Assembly (NCBI RefSeq): GCF_018494065.1
Contig: NZ_JABBFR010000001.1
Location: 124,001 to 188,000 of the forward strand
Reading direction: 5' to 3'
Source of the DNA: Rosenbergiella gaditana
Lineage (GTDB): Bacteria; Pseudomonadota; Gammaproteobacteria; Enterobacterales; Enterobacteriaceae
Length of the DNA: 64,000 nt
Below, one piece after another: positions 17,634 to 28,275 of this stretch. Below the pieces are notes generated by a model. It ran no database searches. It saw only the letters and a list, made by a program, of their open reading frames with translations, and was not told the DNA's origin. The position numbers were made by a program, and so were the translations under genes. Position 1 is the stretch's first letter, and the number at the start of each line of letters is the position of its first letter.

Positions 17634-18836
17634 CTATTTGACCGAAGTTAGCGTTCCCTTTATTTTTAAGCTGGTCAGCCAAGCGACAGTGGCCAGCACA
17701 CCGCCAAGTAACATCATGATCCCCAATGCAAAGTATGGCGATAACGGCAAGAGTAGCACGACCAAGCTTCCTCCCGCACCACCGGCCATCTGAATAAAGC
17801 CTAACAAGGCTGACGCAACCCCTGCGTTCTGTTGAAAGGGCGCCAGTGCATAGCTGGTAGCAGGGCCCATTATAAAGGCTAATCCTGCCACTGATATCGC
17901 AACAGGGATCATATAGCTCAGCCAGTGAGCGAGGATAGTAGCCGCCAACAAATAAGGCTCAGAGAGAAGTATTATGCCCGCTGTTAGCATAGCTAATGCG
18001 CCTATCATTAGGCAGAACGGTCGGCCACACTTTGGAATAATACGATTTGCTGTTGCACTGACTGCCATGATCCATAAACCATTCACCCCAAAAATAAGTG
18101 AAAAGTGGAAAGGGGACAAGGCGTCATGTTCCATTAAGACGGTCGGAGCTAAGGAAACATAGGTCAATACCATGCCTAAGGCACTGGCGATTGAAAACGT
18201 AAACGCAAGAAATGCGGGTTGTTTCGCAATAGAAGCGTATGTCCGGGCTGGGAAGGTAGCACTGCGCTGGGTTGTTACAGGACGCGTTTCTGGCAGCCAT
18301 TTATAGACGACGATCATTAGCCCAAAGGCATACAGAAATAGAAATCCGAAAGGCGCTCGCCATCCCCAATAATGCGCAAGCATCCCTCCGAGAAGCGGAG
18401 CTAATGCAGGAACGATATTCAAAGAGCCATTAAGAAAGCTATAAGCGCGGGCAGCATCATCGCCTTCAAGCCGATCGCGTACTCCACTGAAGGCGACCAC
18501 TGCCGTACAACAAACGGCCATACCCTGAATAATACGTGCGACTAGAAAAATAGGCCAATTGATTGCCAAGGCTGCTAGGGCGCTGCCAAGGAGATAGAGT
18601 ATAAGCCCTAACAACGCGATAGGCTTTCGGCCATAATTATCGACTAAAGGCCCGGATATTAATTGACCGACACCCATGACCAGTAAAAATAAGGGTATCG
18701 TTAATTGTATGTTACTGACAGGAGTCTGCAAACCCGACGCAATGTAGGGAAGTGTAGGAAGAAATAGATCAATTCCTAAGGGTGAGAGCAACACTAAGCT
18801 GAGTAATAAGGCAATAAAATAGCGTGGGGAGATCAT
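17634..18836 (-). CDS. Bcr/CflA-family drug:H+ antiporter (MFS)
   Basis: The protein has about twelve hydrophobic segments and the features of the 12-helix DHA1 exporters: LGIDLFLPTLPYIA in helix 1, the loop 2-3 motif GPLVDNYGRKP, RIIQGMAVC in helix 4 and PALAPLLGG in helix 5 (motif C). It resembles CmlA, MdtL and YdhC-type exporters, so multidrug or chloramphenicol-like substrates are possible but not shown. The likely start is the ATG at 18836, which overlaps the cvrA stop in a TGATG junction, so it is translationally coupled to cvrA. In E. coli no such gene lies between dadX and cvrA. Confidence 0.85.
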   Translation of the reverse strand: MISPRYFIALLLSLVLLSPLGIDLFLPTLPYIASGLQTPVSNIQLTIPLFLLVMGVGQLISGPLVDNYGRKPIALLGLILYLLGSALAALAINWPIFLVARIIQGMAVCCTAVVAFSGVRDRLEGDDAARAYSFLNGSLNIVPALAPLLGGMLAHYWGWRAPFGFLFLYAFGLMIVVYKWLPETRPVTTQRSATFPARTYASIAKQPAFLAFTFSIASALGMVLTYVSLAPTVLMEHDALSPFHFSLIFGVNGLWIMAVSATANRIIPKCGRPFCLMIGALAMLTAGIILLSEPYLLAATILAHWLSYMIPVAISVAGLAFIMGPATSYALAPFQQNAGVASALLGFIQMAGGAGGSLVVLLLPLSPYFALGIMMLLGGVLATVAWLTSLKIKGTLTSVK

Positions 18837-20563
18837 CAATCTTCTTCTTCTAATATACGTAAACCAACACGTGATATCGTGTCGTCATCTTTTTCCGCGA
18901 CAGTGAGTAGCAGTTCTGACCATTGTAAGGCATCCCCCACGACGGGGTTACGCCCTAATTTTTCGACCATCAACTGGGATAAACTCATACCATGAAAGTG
19001 CGCGCTATTTAATGTCAAACCGTAGACAGAAGCAACTTGTTCTATCGACGCCTGGCCATCAAGAATAAAGTCGCCGAAGAAACGTTGGTCTAAATCGATA
19101 GGGGGTGTTTGACTGAACATATTGCCTAACGCCGATAAATCGCGCTCGCGCCCAATCACACACAAAATATCATTTTCACGTAGCCGAGTGGATCCACGAG
19201 GATGCATCAGAATATTATCACGGAATAGCGCAGTGATCCTTGTGTGTTCTGGCATTTTGAGTTCCCTTATGGGGGCATTGATACACCAATTCTCGGAGCC
19301 TAATTGATAGACGTATTGTTCCCAAGGACTATCGGGATGAATATCTAGGCTATTACGTTGGAACGGATAGACAGTGCGCGGCACAATGACTTTAGCTAAT
19401 TTTGCGGCATATGAAAGGCTACTGCCCTGAAGAAGTAAAGACACCATCACGACAAAAAAAGCGATATTAAAATAGAGCGAGGCGTTATCTAGCCCTGCCA
19501 TCATCGGAAATACGGCGAGGATAATGGGTACGGCACCACGTAACCCCACCCAGCTAATAAAAAATCGTTCACGCAAACTAAAACTTTTGAAAGGGAGCAA
19601 TCCGGCAAATACTGAGAGAGGTCGAGCAATAAAGATTAACCACAAAGAGAGTATCAGCGCCGGGAGAGCTATTTTCCACAGGTCACTTGGTACTACCAGT
19701 AGGCCTAACACAATAAACATGCCGATTTGACTGAGCCATGCTAATCCATCAAAGATCTGCGTGATACCGGTACGGTTACGAATGCCGCTGTTACCCAGCC
19801 AGCAACCTGTCAAATAGACAGCAAGAATGCCACTGCCACCCAGTAATGTCGTTAGGGCAAAAACCAATATTCCACCGCTTACCGCCAGCAGTGGGTAAAG
19901 CCCTGTCGGCAGAGAAATACGATTGATGAGTTGCTGGAGGGTAAATCCGCCTAACAGGCCGATTAGAATACCCAAGCCAAATTCGCGCACCAAGTGGATA
20001 ACAAAACTCGTATCAATATTGTGATGATGCTGTTGAATCATTTCAATTAAGGTGACAGTCAGGAAAACAGCCATCGGATCGTTACTGCCCGACTCAATTT
20101 CTAGCGTAGAGCTTACACGCTGATTCAAGCCCTTATCCCCAATCAAGGAGAAAACGGCTGCCGCATCGGTTGAACCGATAATGGCACCAATTAAAAATCC
20201 TTGCATCAGATCGAGGTGGAATAATAGTACGGCGATAACGCCTGTTAATCCAGCCGTGATCAGCACACCTACCGTTGCTAATGACAACGAAGGCCAGATA
20301 GCGATTCGAATAGAACGTAAACTTGTACGCATCCCCCCATCAAGCAGGATCACCGCTAAGGCTAGGTTTGACACCAAATAGGCGACAGGGTAGTTATTGA
20401 ATACGATACCACCAATACCTTGTTCGCCGGCGAGCATGCCTAAAACAAGAAAGATGACAAGGATCGGAATACCCAATCTAGAAGAGAATGAGCTGAGCAA
20501 AATACTGGCGGTGACTAAAACCGAGCCAATAATAAATAAACTATTGATTGTGTTTGAATCCAT
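18836..20563 (-). CDS. cvrA: K+/H+ antiporter NhaP2 (CvrA)
   Basis: This is a CPA1-type cation:proton antiporter of 575 residues. The membrane part begins [24 protein letters not shown] and contains the transport-site segment [13 protein letters not shown] and [13 protein letters not shown]. The last 170 residues are cytoplasmic, with a TrkA_C-type domain ([35 protein letters not shown]). Homologues expel K+ and protect from alkaline or osmotic stress. It is downstream of dadX but on the other strand, as in E. coli; here it leads a two-gene unit with the drug exporter. Confidence 0.92.
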   Translation of the reverse strand: MDSNTINSLFIIGSVLVTASILLSSFSSRLGIPILVIFLVLGMLAGEQGIGGIVFNNYPVAYLVSNLALAVILLDGGMRTSLRSIRIAIWPSLSLATVGVLITAGLTGVIAVLLFHLDLMQGFLIGAIIGSTDAAAVFSLIGDKGLNQRVSSTLEIESGSNDPMAVFLTVTLIEMIQQHHHNIDTSFVIHLVREFGLGILIGLLGGFTLQQLINRISLPTGLYPLLAVSGGILVFALTTLLGGSGILAVYLTGCWLGNSGIRNRTGITQIFDGLAWLSQIGMFIVLGLLVVPSDLWKIALPALILSLWLIFIARPLSVFAGLLPFKSFSLRERFFISWVGLRGAVPIILAVFPMMAGLDNASLYFNIAFFVVMVSLLLQGSSLSYAAKLAKVIVPRTVYPFQRNSLDIHPDSPWEQYVYQLGSENWCINAPIRELKMPEHTRITALFRDNILMHPRGSTRLRENDILCVIGRERDLSALGNMFSQTPPIDLDQRFFGDFILDGQASIEQVASVYGLTLNSAHFHGMSLSQLMVEKLGRNPVVGDALQWSELLLTVAEKDDDTISRVGLRILEEED

Positions 20564-20812
20564 ATTAGCTCATTCCTAACTACCACTGAAGTAGTGAGAG
20601 TATTACATATTTTCGGCAATATGTGTGGCGCTTAATGACCAGTAGATGAATAAGAATAACCTTATCTAATAGGATTTTTTTATAAGTACAGAATAAAAAG
20701 CTAGTTTTGAACCCAATAACCCCTTTATTATCAATTTTTGACTAGAATAACTCGCTAAAATCACCTTCCATTGCGCTTAATTTTAGAAAATAAGTTAACT
20801 CAGGATATAAAT

Positions 20813-21565
20813 ATGTTAAAAAAACAGTACGCTTTAGCCGCCTCGTTGGCCGGCGCGAGCCTTCTATTTTCGCAGAATCTTTTAGCTCAGCCTCTCTCAG
20901 TCGGGGTGGCAGCCATATGGTCTGAATCGCCCTATCATAATACCCAGGATCGGACTGTTCCATTCCCGTTAATTAATTATCAAGACGAGAACGTCTTTTT
21001 TCATGGCTTAGAGGCTGGATACTATCTCTATCACGGAGAAGCCGACCAATTTTCCATAATTGTAAACACGACTGGGCAGTATTTTAATCCGCATCGTGCG
21101 CATCATAGCGCAATGAGTGGCCTAGATAAGCGCCATCTGACGATGATGATGGGGGGAGAGTGGACGCACGTTGCCACCTGGGGTGTGGTGAAAACGGCCT
21201 TGACCGGTGATGTGCTTAACCAGAGTAACGGTTTGGTATGGGACACTAATTACCATTATCCGCTGCAATTTGGTGCGCTTTCTGTGATCCCCGGCGCTGG
21301 TGTAACCTGGCAGAGCACCAACCAAACTGATTATTACTACGGCGTTTCAGGTAAGGAATCTCGTCGCACAGGGATTGACCGCTACCAGGCCAACGACAGC
21401 TGGTCACCTTACGTGGATATCAGTGCTACCTACCCGCTGAGCCGCGATTGGACGGTGGTGGCAGGCGCTCGCTATACCCACTTTGACAACGAAATTAAGC
21501 ATAGCTCAATGGTCGATAAGTCAGGACAAACCACCGTATGGACTGGCGTTAATTACCAATTCTAA
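20813..21565 (+). CDS. MipA/OmpV family outer membrane protein
   Basis: Starting at 20813 (AGGA 7 bases upstream) the protein has a signal peptide, MLKKQYALAASLAGASLLFS, with likely cleavage at LLA-QP. The rest is a beta-barrel typical of the MipA/OmpV family, with alternating strands, PFPLINYQDENVFFHG near the start, YPLSRDWTVVAGARYTHFDNEIKHSSMV near the end and a terminal phenylalanine (NYQF) suited to the BAM machinery. OmpV proteins respond to osmolarity or serve in adhesion; MipA scaffolds murein enzymes. Which role applies here cannot be told. It ends in a strong hairpin. Confidence 0.88.
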   Translation: MLKKQYALAASLAGASLLFSQNLLAQPLSVGVAAIWSESPYHNTQDRTVPFPLINYQDENVFFHGLEAGYYLYHGEADQFSIIVNTTGQYFNPHRAHHSAMSGLDKRHLTMMMGGEWTHVATWGVVKTALTGDVLNQSNGLVWDTNYHYPLQFGALSVIPGAGVTWQSTNQTDYYYGVSGKESRRTGIDRYQANDSWSPYVDISATYPLSRDWTVVAGARYTHFDNEIKHSSMVDKSGQTTVWTGVNYQF

Positions 21566-21573
21566 GCCAGAGT

Positions 21574-21606
21574 ACTCTCCCAAAGATGATTTTGGGAGAG
21601 TTTCGT
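21574..21606 (+). terminator. Terminator of the OmpV-like gene
   Basis: A perfect 11-bp stem (ACTCTCCCAAA / TTTGGGAGAGT, loop GATGAT) is followed by TTCGTT. The T run is short. The stop codon of yeaD begins at the end of the hairpin from the other side. Confidence 0.7.
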
Positions 21607-22481
21607 TAAAGCCGATGTGGGGCGAACTTAACCGTTAATTCTGCTGAAGAGGTACAAGAAGTGATAAAAGGCTGAGATATGCGAGCAGTTTCCACACAGA
21701 CCATTGTTTTATAGCCTTCATCACTCATATCCGCCATTGATTGAGAGAGCGTCGCCCCAGGATTCCAAGTGACAACGTCACTATTCCCCCTATGATGGAT
21801 CCGTATCTCCCGCTTTAGGAGTGAGTCATGAAGGATTGATTCGGGCGCGGGGTGGGTGAAAATGCGATCTACTTCGCCATGGTAAGTCTGTTCCCCATGT
21901 TGCGAGCCCAATACGTTACCTTTGACTTTATCAATATAAGTCGTACCTAAGCCACTGACACTCACCGCTTCGCTATCGCCAACCTGGAAGTAACTGTGCA
22001 AGGCCGCGGTAGATTCTATTTCACCTTCAATGCGCAGGGTAAGCTCGCAAGATTCGGCACTTAATGAGGCCTCTAGTGCTAAGGTGAAATCATGCGGCCA
22101 AATTTCCCGTGTGTCAGCGGTTTGTGTTAACTGCATCGACACCTTTACCCACTGTGCCGTCTCATGGCATTCGCCTAGCTCCCAAACAGAGATTCTAGCG
22201 AATCCATGTGAAGGTTTTCCTACGGGGCCAAACCATGGCCAGCAGATCGGGACACCACCGCGAATCGCTTTACCTTGGGTAAATTCAGTGTTGTCGCTTA
22301 ACCAAATAACGGGAGGTTGATTCAGTGGCTGCCAAGCTATCAGTTGGCCACCTTGCAATGAAAATGCGGCACGAAATTCGGGATGCTCAATGATGAGTAG
22401 TGTTAAGTCTCCTTGTACCCGAAGAGAGCAGAAGGGTGAGAGTTGCTCGACGACAGGGAGTTCAAAAAGGGAGGATTGCAT
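21606..22481 (-). CDS. yeaD: D-hexose-6-phosphate mutarotase YeaD
   Basis: YeaD belongs to the aldose 1-epimerase superfamily and interconverts anomers of hexose 6-phosphates. The 291-residue protein has the family blocks FSLQGGQLIAWQP, GVPICWPWFGP, the TAALHSYFQVGD segment with the catalytic histidine, and DVVTWNPG. It lies just downstream of gapA on the same strand, but a terminator stands between them, so it is expressed partly by read-through or from its own promoter. Confidence 0.92.
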   Translation of the reverse strand: MQSSLFELPVVEQLSPFCSLRVQGDLTLLIIEHPEFRAAFSLQGGQLIAWQPLNQPPVIWLSDNTEFTQGKAIRGGVPICWPWFGPVGKPSHGFARISVWELGECHETAQWVKVSMQLTQTADTREIWPHDFTLALEASLSAESCELTLRIEGEIESTAALHSYFQVGDSEAVSVSGLGTTYIDKVKGNVLGSQHGEQTYHGEVDRIFTHPAPESILHDSLLKREIRIHHRGNSDVVTWNPGATLSQSMADMSDEGYKTMVCVETARISQPFITSCTSSAELTVKFAPHRL

Positions 22482-22492
22482 AATTGTCTCCT

Positions 22493-22521
22493 AAAAAAAA
22501 AGGGCAACCGAAGTTGCCCTT
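22493..22521 (-). terminator. Rho-independent terminator of gapA
   Basis: On the minus strand an AGGGCAAC / GTTGCCCT stem with a UUCG tetraloop is followed by nine T residues. The tetraloop makes it very stable. Confidence 0.92.
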
Positions 22522-22539
22522 ATTCACAGTGCTGATGAT

Positions 22540-23550
<1,011 letters not shown>

Positions 23551-23581
23551 CTATTTGATAGTGAATAAAAGGTTGGCAGTA

Positions 23582-23609
23582 AAATTACAAAAACCGCTTC
23601 ATACGTCAA
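23582..23609 (-). promoter_or_regulatory. Probable sigma-70 promoter of gapA
   Basis: On the minus strand TTGACG and TAATTT are 16 bases apart, about 45 bases before the gapA start codon. A further TTGACA lies just upstream (23619-23624). Confidence 0.55.
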
Positions 23610-23762
23610 GCTTAATCGTGTCAATTACTGTGGGAAATCAATTCTTCGCCTTTTACGAAAAGAGAGGGCCAGCTTAGGTATTGGTCCTAATGTTCGAAAA
23701 AAAAGACTAATTTGTTATCCATTTGTTATAATGAAGAATTGGATTGTCTAGTGGGATTTATT

Positions 23763-24164
23763 ATGAGCAATGAGCCATCATCTTTGTCGTCTCTCAATGA
23801 TATGCAACGTTACGTTACGCAGGAGAGAGGAACCGAACCCCCTTTTAGTGGAGCCTTACTGCATAATCAGCAAGAAGGCTATTATCATTGTATTGTCTGC
23901 CACTCCCCCTTGTTTTATTCTGAGACAAAATACGACTCTGGTTGTGGATGGCCCAGTTTCTATCAACCGGTATCGGATGATGCTATTCGCTACTTGGATG
24001 ACACGAGCCATAACATGCATCGTATCGAAATTCGCTGCGGCCAATGCGACGCCCATTTAGGTCATGTATTCCCTGATGGGCCTCAGCCCAGTGGCGAACG
24101 ATACTGTGTTAATTCTGCATCCTTAAATTTTACCGATGCAACGGGTAGTCAAACGAAAGGATAG
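23763..24164 (+). CDS. msrB: Peptide-methionine (R)-S-oxide reductase MsrB
   Basis: MsrB reduces the R-sulfoxide of methionine in oxidised proteins. The two zinc-binding CxxC pairs (CIVC and CGQC), the [14 protein letters not shown] block and the catalytic cysteine in [13 protein letters not shown] are present. The start at 23763 gives [10 protein letters not shown] and a 133-residue product like E. coli MsrB; the frame continues upstream without homology. A TATAAT at 23727-23732 may be the -10 of its promoter. It is divergent from gapA and is followed 7 bases later by yeaC. Confidence 0.94.
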   Translation: MSNEPSSLSSLNDMQRYVTQERGTEPPFSGALLHNQQEGYYHCIVCHSPLFYSETKYDSGCGWPSFYQPVSDDAIRYLDDTSHNMHRIEIRCGQCDAHLGHVFPDGPQPSGERYCVNSASLNFTDATGSQTKG

Positions 24165-24171
24165 GGCCACG

Positions 24172-24453
24172 ATGAGTGCAGAGTTACAGCGCGTCTTAGC
24201 AGAGATGACGCCAGAAGTGTACCAACGTTTAGTGAATGCCACCGAGACGGGGAAATGGCCCGATGGTGTAGCGTTAACGCCGGATCAAAAAGAGTATACC
24301 TTACAGCTTGTCCTAATGTGGCAGGCTCGCCATAACGATAACCCCCAGCATATGTCTATTGCTAAAGGGGGCGAGATGGTCATGAAAAGCAAGCGACAAC
24401 TGAAGGAAGAGTTCGGTATTGTTGACGATGTGACGCGTATTCAACTCGATTAA
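24172..24453 (+). CDS. yeaC: DUF1315 family protein YeaC
   Basis: This 93-residue protein matches YeaC (MTPEVYQRLVNATETGKWPD, VLMWQARHN, and MVMKSKRQLKEEFG). It is small, soluble and of unknown function. The start at 24172 lies 7 bases after the msrB stop with AGGATAGGG upstream; a longer in-frame start at 24136 would overlap msrB. It shares the msrB transcript and is followed by a terminator. Confidence 0.88.
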   Translation: MSAELQRVLAEMTPEVYQRLVNATETGKWPDGVALTPDQKEYTLQLVLMWQARHNDNPQHMSIAKGGEMVMKSKRQLKEEFGIVDDVTRIQLD

Positions 24454-24456
24454 ATA

Positions 24457-24486
24457 AAGGGTGCACGACTGCACCCTTTTAGTCTT
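24457..24486 (+). terminator. Terminator after yeaC
   Basis: A 9-bp stem (AAGGGTGCA / TGCACCCTT, loop CGAC) is followed by a short T run; the A residues on the other flank allow weak action on the converging ansA transcript too. Confidence 0.8.
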
Positions 24487-25497
24487 TTACTCGCTGAGTT
24501 CGCCACGCAGATTCCGTTGCATCAATACTCGAATTTCCTCAGCAGGCAACTGTTGTGAGAGTAAATAATGAAGTTTGGTCAAGGCAGCCTCAACGGTTAA
24601 ATCACTGCCACTGACTACGCCCGCTTGTTCTAAAGCATTACCCGTTGCATAGCCTCCCATATTGACCTTTCCAGACATACACTGTGTCAGGTTTACAACA
24701 ACGATCCCCCGTGCATATGCCTCAGCTAAAACGCTAATAAAAGCAGAAGATTGTGGCGCATTGCCGACACCATAAGAGCGCAAAATGAGGGCTTTTACGG
24801 GCTGGCGCAGGAAGTTGCTGACGACATCAGGAGAGATGCCCGGATAGATAGTGACGACACCAATGGGTTGCGGCGTGATGGGGTGGACAATGAGGTCACC
24901 TTGCATAACAGGTGCGGGGGGCGTATTGAGTTTCTTGATGTGGATACCCGCTTCCAGCAGTGGCGAAAGATTTGGCGATGCAAAAGCATTAAACCCGTCC
25001 GCATGGGCTTTCGTCGTGCGGTTTCCACGAAACAGCGTATTATTAAAAAATAATCCCACCTCGTTAATCGGATAATTTGCCGCGACATATAATGCATTAA
25101 GCAAATTTTGCTGCCCATCAGAACGCAGTTCAGCCAAAGGGATTTGTGACCCTGTCACAATGACTGGTTTACCTAAGTTCTCTAGCATAAAAGAGAGCGC
25201 CGATGCGGTAAAGGCCATGGTGTCGGTGCCATGCAAGATTACGAAGCCATCATATTCTTGGTAGTGGTCACGAATATCATTGGCGATCACTTGCCAATCT
25301 GCTGGCGTCATATCGGAAGAGTCCATCAACGGCGTATATTCATGAATAGTAAAAGCTGGCATTTCATGGCGATGGAACTCAGGCATTAGCTCTAGCTGCT
25401 GCTGTAAATGCCCTGACACCGGAATATAACCCTGTGCGGAACGCTGCATACCAATCGTTCCGCCTGTGTAGGCAACATAAATATTTTTTTTCTGCAT
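24487..25497 (-). CDS. ansA: Cytoplasmic L-asparaginase I
   Basis: The enzyme hydrolyses L-asparagine to aspartate and ammonia. Both catalytic threonine motifs are clear: YTGGTIGM near residue 12 and HGTDTMA near residue 90. The regulatory and C-terminal region matches E. coli AnsA (VVNLTQCMSGKVNMGGYATGNALEQAGVVSG). ATG 25497 gives MQKKNIYVAYTGG, the E. coli start; GTG 25506 is also in frame. It follows sppA on the same strand, as in E. coli, with a hairpin between them. Confidence 0.94.
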   Translation of the reverse strand: MQKKNIYVAYTGGTIGMQRSAQGYIPVSGHLQQQLELMPEFHRHEMPAFTIHEYTPLMDSSDMTPADWQVIANDIRDHYQEYDGFVILHGTDTMAFTASALSFMLENLGKPVIVTGSQIPLAELRSDGQQNLLNALYVAANYPINEVGLFFNNTLFRGNRTTKAHADGFNAFASPNLSPLLEAGIHIKKLNTPPAPVMQGDLIVHPITPQPIGVVTIYPGISPDVVSNFLRQPVKALILRSYGVGNAPQSSAFISVLAEAYARGIVVVNLTQCMSGKVNMGGYATGNALEQAGVVSGSDLTVEAALTKLHYLLSQQLPAEEIRVLMQRNLRGELSE

Positions 25498-25565
25498 AAC
25501 GGACACCGAGTAGCGAGATAAAATAAAAAATAATGCTGGAGTATAGAAACTTCATCAGAAGAAAT

Positions 25566-25589
25566 ACAGCCCGACGAGTGTCGGGCTGT
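25566..25589 (-). terminator. Hairpin between sppA and ansA
   Basis: A perfect 10-bp GC-rich stem (ACAGCCCGAC / GTCGGGCTGT, loop of 4) lies just after the sppA stop. On the minus strand it is followed only by ATTTCTTC, so it may be a partial terminator that lets some transcripts reach ansA. Confidence 0.6.
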
Positions 25590-25594
25590 GAGAG

Positions 25595-27463
25595 TTAATT
25601 AATCACACCACAATTTACGCACCAGGCGTAACGATTTTGCGGATCACCTTGTTGATTGAAAAGCCCAGGCTGCTGCGTAGCTTTAGTCATTACTTCTGAA
25701 AGTGGAGCAGGCAACCATGCTTTCACTTGATCAGGAAGACGTGCTGAAGCCGTTGCTTGCATTTGCGAGAATAAGGTGTCGAACCAAGAAGGATCTTGCT
25801 GAATCCATTCCAGCGAAACCTGTTGAAGGTGGGCCAAGGATTGCGCTTTCTTGACCGCATCATCAAAGTCCCCAAGGGCATCTACGAGACCGTTTTGTCT
25901 CGCATCCTCACCGGTCCAAACATGTCCTTGACCGATCTCATTAATCTGCTCTGGGTTTTTGTGACGTGATTGTGCAACAAGGTTTACAAAGTTACGATAA
26001 CCATTTTCAATGGTCAATTGCATCATTTGTGTCACTTGCTCGGGTAAGGCTTTGGTCATTGAAATATCGGCCAGCGGCGAGGTTGAAACGCCATCGGTAT
26101 GGACACCAATAGAACCTAGCGTGTTCTCAACGGTATTAATAACGCCAAAGATACCAATAGAGCCAGTGAGGGTAGTGGGGCTGGCAATAATGTAGTCGGC
26201 AGGGGTAGAGATCCAATAGCCACCGGATGCTGCAAGCCCCCCCATCGAGACAACAATAGGTTTGCCCTCTTGTTTCGCAGCCATCAACTCTTCGCGAATT
26301 TGTTCTGAAGCCGTGACGCTGCCGCCCGGACTATTCACCCGCAGAATAATCGCTTTGATTGCTGGATCAAGGCGTGCCTCTCTAATTTGTTGCGCGGTCG
26401 TCTCTCCGCCGACATTATCATCACTGGCAGGCCCGTCCATAATTGCCCCATTAGCAACAATGACCGCAACATTAGGCTTAACGCTGGTCGGTTTTACAGG
26501 GGCTGAATAATCATAAATACTGACCTGTTTGAAGGACTTGCTCTGATTATCCCAACCGAATATCTTCGTCAGTTCTTGCTCTACGTCTGCATGGGTTTTT
26601 AGTCCATCGACTAAATGCGTATCTAACGCATACTTGGCCGTATCGCCACCATTGGCTTTCAGCGCTGTAATGATCGCGTCAGCACTAGGGAATAGTTGCT
26701 GCGCAGTCATGTGGCGATTAGCCGACACGGTGGTGAGGTAGCTTTGCCATAATTGCGTGATCCAACGCGTATCGGCATCACGTGCGGCAGGCGACATATC
26801 ATCCCGCAAGAAGGGTTCTACTGCGGATTTATAAGTGCCTACGCGGAAAACGTGCGAAGAGACCTTAAGCTTGTCTAACAGCGCTTTGAAATACAGGTTA
26901 TTCGTTGCCATACCATGTAAATCAATGGCCCCCTGTGGAGAAAGATACAGGTGGTTAGCATAACTGGCGAGATAGTATTGGGCTTGGGTGAAGTTATCAC
27001 CATAGGCATAGATTGGCTTACCAGCAGCACTAAATTCCTTTAATGCTTTACCGATATAGTTTAGAGAGGGTTGATCGCCGCCTGCGAAATTATGGAGATC
27101 TAACACTATGCCAGTAATAGACTGATCGTTTTTCGCGTGGCGGATAGTATCGACTAATTCAAATAGCGCATTTTCTTGACGGAGCTTACTATTGCTTCCC
27201 AGAAACTCTTGGCCCAGAAGCTTAGTGATTTTTTTATCTTGTGATGGTTGTTCCACAATTACGCCATCAAGGTTTAACACCAGAGCTTGTTTCGTATTAA
27301 CTGTACGGGTCGGTGTTGAATCATGAGAAACGACTCCCCATATCACAATCCCGGATAATACCAGGATAAGTAAGAAAAGATTTAGAATACACTCTCTTAC
27401 GAAATTGATAACACGCCATAGGCCACTAAAAACCCTGACTATAATTCGCCACGCAGTGCGCAT
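25595..27463 (-). CDS. sppA: Signal peptide peptidase SppA (protease IV, 67K type)
   Basis: SppA is an inner membrane serine protease with its active site in the periplasm, degrading cleaved signal peptides. One membrane segment lies at about residues 22-45 (ECILNLFLLILVLSGIVIWGVV). The duplicated S49 domains carry the catalytic lysine in VGTYKSAVEPFLRDDMS (first half) and the serine in MGGLAASGGYWIS (second half), the Lys/Ser dyad split between halves as in E. coli. The length of 622 is standard. Confidence 0.95.
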   Translation of the reverse strand: MRTAWRIIVRVFSGLWRVINFVRECILNLFLLILVLSGIVIWGVVSHDSTPTRTVNTKQALVLNLDGVIVEQPSQDKKITKLLGQEFLGSNSKLRQENALFELVDTIRHAKNDQSITGIVLDLHNFAGGDQPSLNYIGKALKEFSAAGKPIYAYGDNFTQAQYYLASYANHLYLSPQGAIDLHGMATNNLYFKALLDKLKVSSHVFRVGTYKSAVEPFLRDDMSPAARDADTRWITQLWQSYLTTVSANRHMTAQQLFPSADAIITALKANGGDTAKYALDTHLVDGLKTHADVEQELTKIFGWDNQSKSFKQVSIYDYSAPVKPTSVKPNVAVIVANGAIMDGPASDDNVGGETTAQQIREARLDPAIKAIILRVNSPGGSVTASEQIREELMAAKQEGKPIVVSMGGLAASGGYWISTPADYIIASPTTLTGSIGIFGVINTVENTLGSIGVHTDGVSTSPLADISMTKALPEQVTQMMQLTIENGYRNFVNLVAQSRHKNPEQINEIGQGHVWTGEDARQNGLVDALGDFDDAVKKAQSLAHLQQVSLEWIQQDPSWFDTLFSQMQATASARLPDQVKAWLPAPLSEVMTKATQQPGLFNQQGDPQNRYAWCVNCGVIN

Positions 27464-27631
27464 AAATTCTCCATTTATAAATAATATCTAATGCTTAGAC
27501 GGTCCAAGAAAAAACTTGTCATCTATCCTAAAGAGACCCGGGTGAAAAGTCAGCAGTTAATCACCAAATACTGTTACAAAGCCTGTTGTTATGTCAGACT
27601 CCAACAAACCACCACCGTTAAGGGGAATAGC

Positions 27632-28183
27632 ATGGATTCATTAGAGTTACTCTTACAGCGCCGTTCGGTCTCCCGATTAACCACACCCGCGCCTGAAGGT
27701 GAAGTGCTAGAGCATATTTTACAAGCGGGGGCTCGTGCGCCGGATCATGGTGGGCTGAAACCTTGGCATTTTTCATTGATTCACGGTGAGGGATTACAAC
27801 GTTTTAGTGCACTACTTCGTCAGGTCTCTATTGATGACCAGCTAGACGATAAAGCAATTGAAAAAGCGACTCAAGCACCGTTTCGCGCGCCGCTAATTAT
27901 TACCGTTGTCGCTCGTTGTCAAGCGCATCACAAGGTACCAGAATGGGAACAAGTGGTCAGTGCAGGCTGCAGTGTAATGGCCATGCAAATGGCAGCCCAA
28001 GCTCAAGGATTCAACGGTATTTGGCGTTCAGGTGCATGGACTGATCATCCGACCGTTCGTCAGACCTTTAACTGTCAGCCACAAGATAAGATAGTCGGCT
28101 TCCTTTATCTTGGTACCCCGCAGTTTGCTGCGGTATCGCCTGTACAGGCTATCGATCTTGGCCCTTATGTCAGTGAATTCTGA
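27632..28183 (+). CDS. ydjA: Nitroreductase family protein YdjA
   Basis: YdjA is a small FMN-dependent member of the nitroreductase superfamily. The start at 27632, with AAGGGGAAT upstream, gives [17 protein letters not shown], the family start with the FMN-binding RRS; the frame is open upstream from 27491, but without homology. Further family blocks are [47 protein letters not shown] and [13 protein letters not shown]. The physiological substrate is unknown. It is divergent from sppA; selD, which follows it in E. coli, is absent. Confidence 0.92.
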   Translation: MDSLELLLQRRSVSRLTTPAPEGEVLEHILQAGARAPDHGGLKPWHFSLIHGEGLQRFSALLRQVSIDDQLDDKAIEKATQAPFRAPLIITVVARCQAHHKVPEWEQVVSAGCSVMAMQMAAQAQGFNGIWRSGAWTDHPTVRQTFNCQPQDKIVGFLYLGTPQFAAVSPVQAIDLGPYVSEF

Positions 28184-28275
28184 CAGAAAAATTTTTTGAA
28201 ATCGGTAATAGTAGCGTGTTGATTGTCTGCTAAACGATCACTCTTTCTTACCAAGATTTAGGAATATATTTTTCT

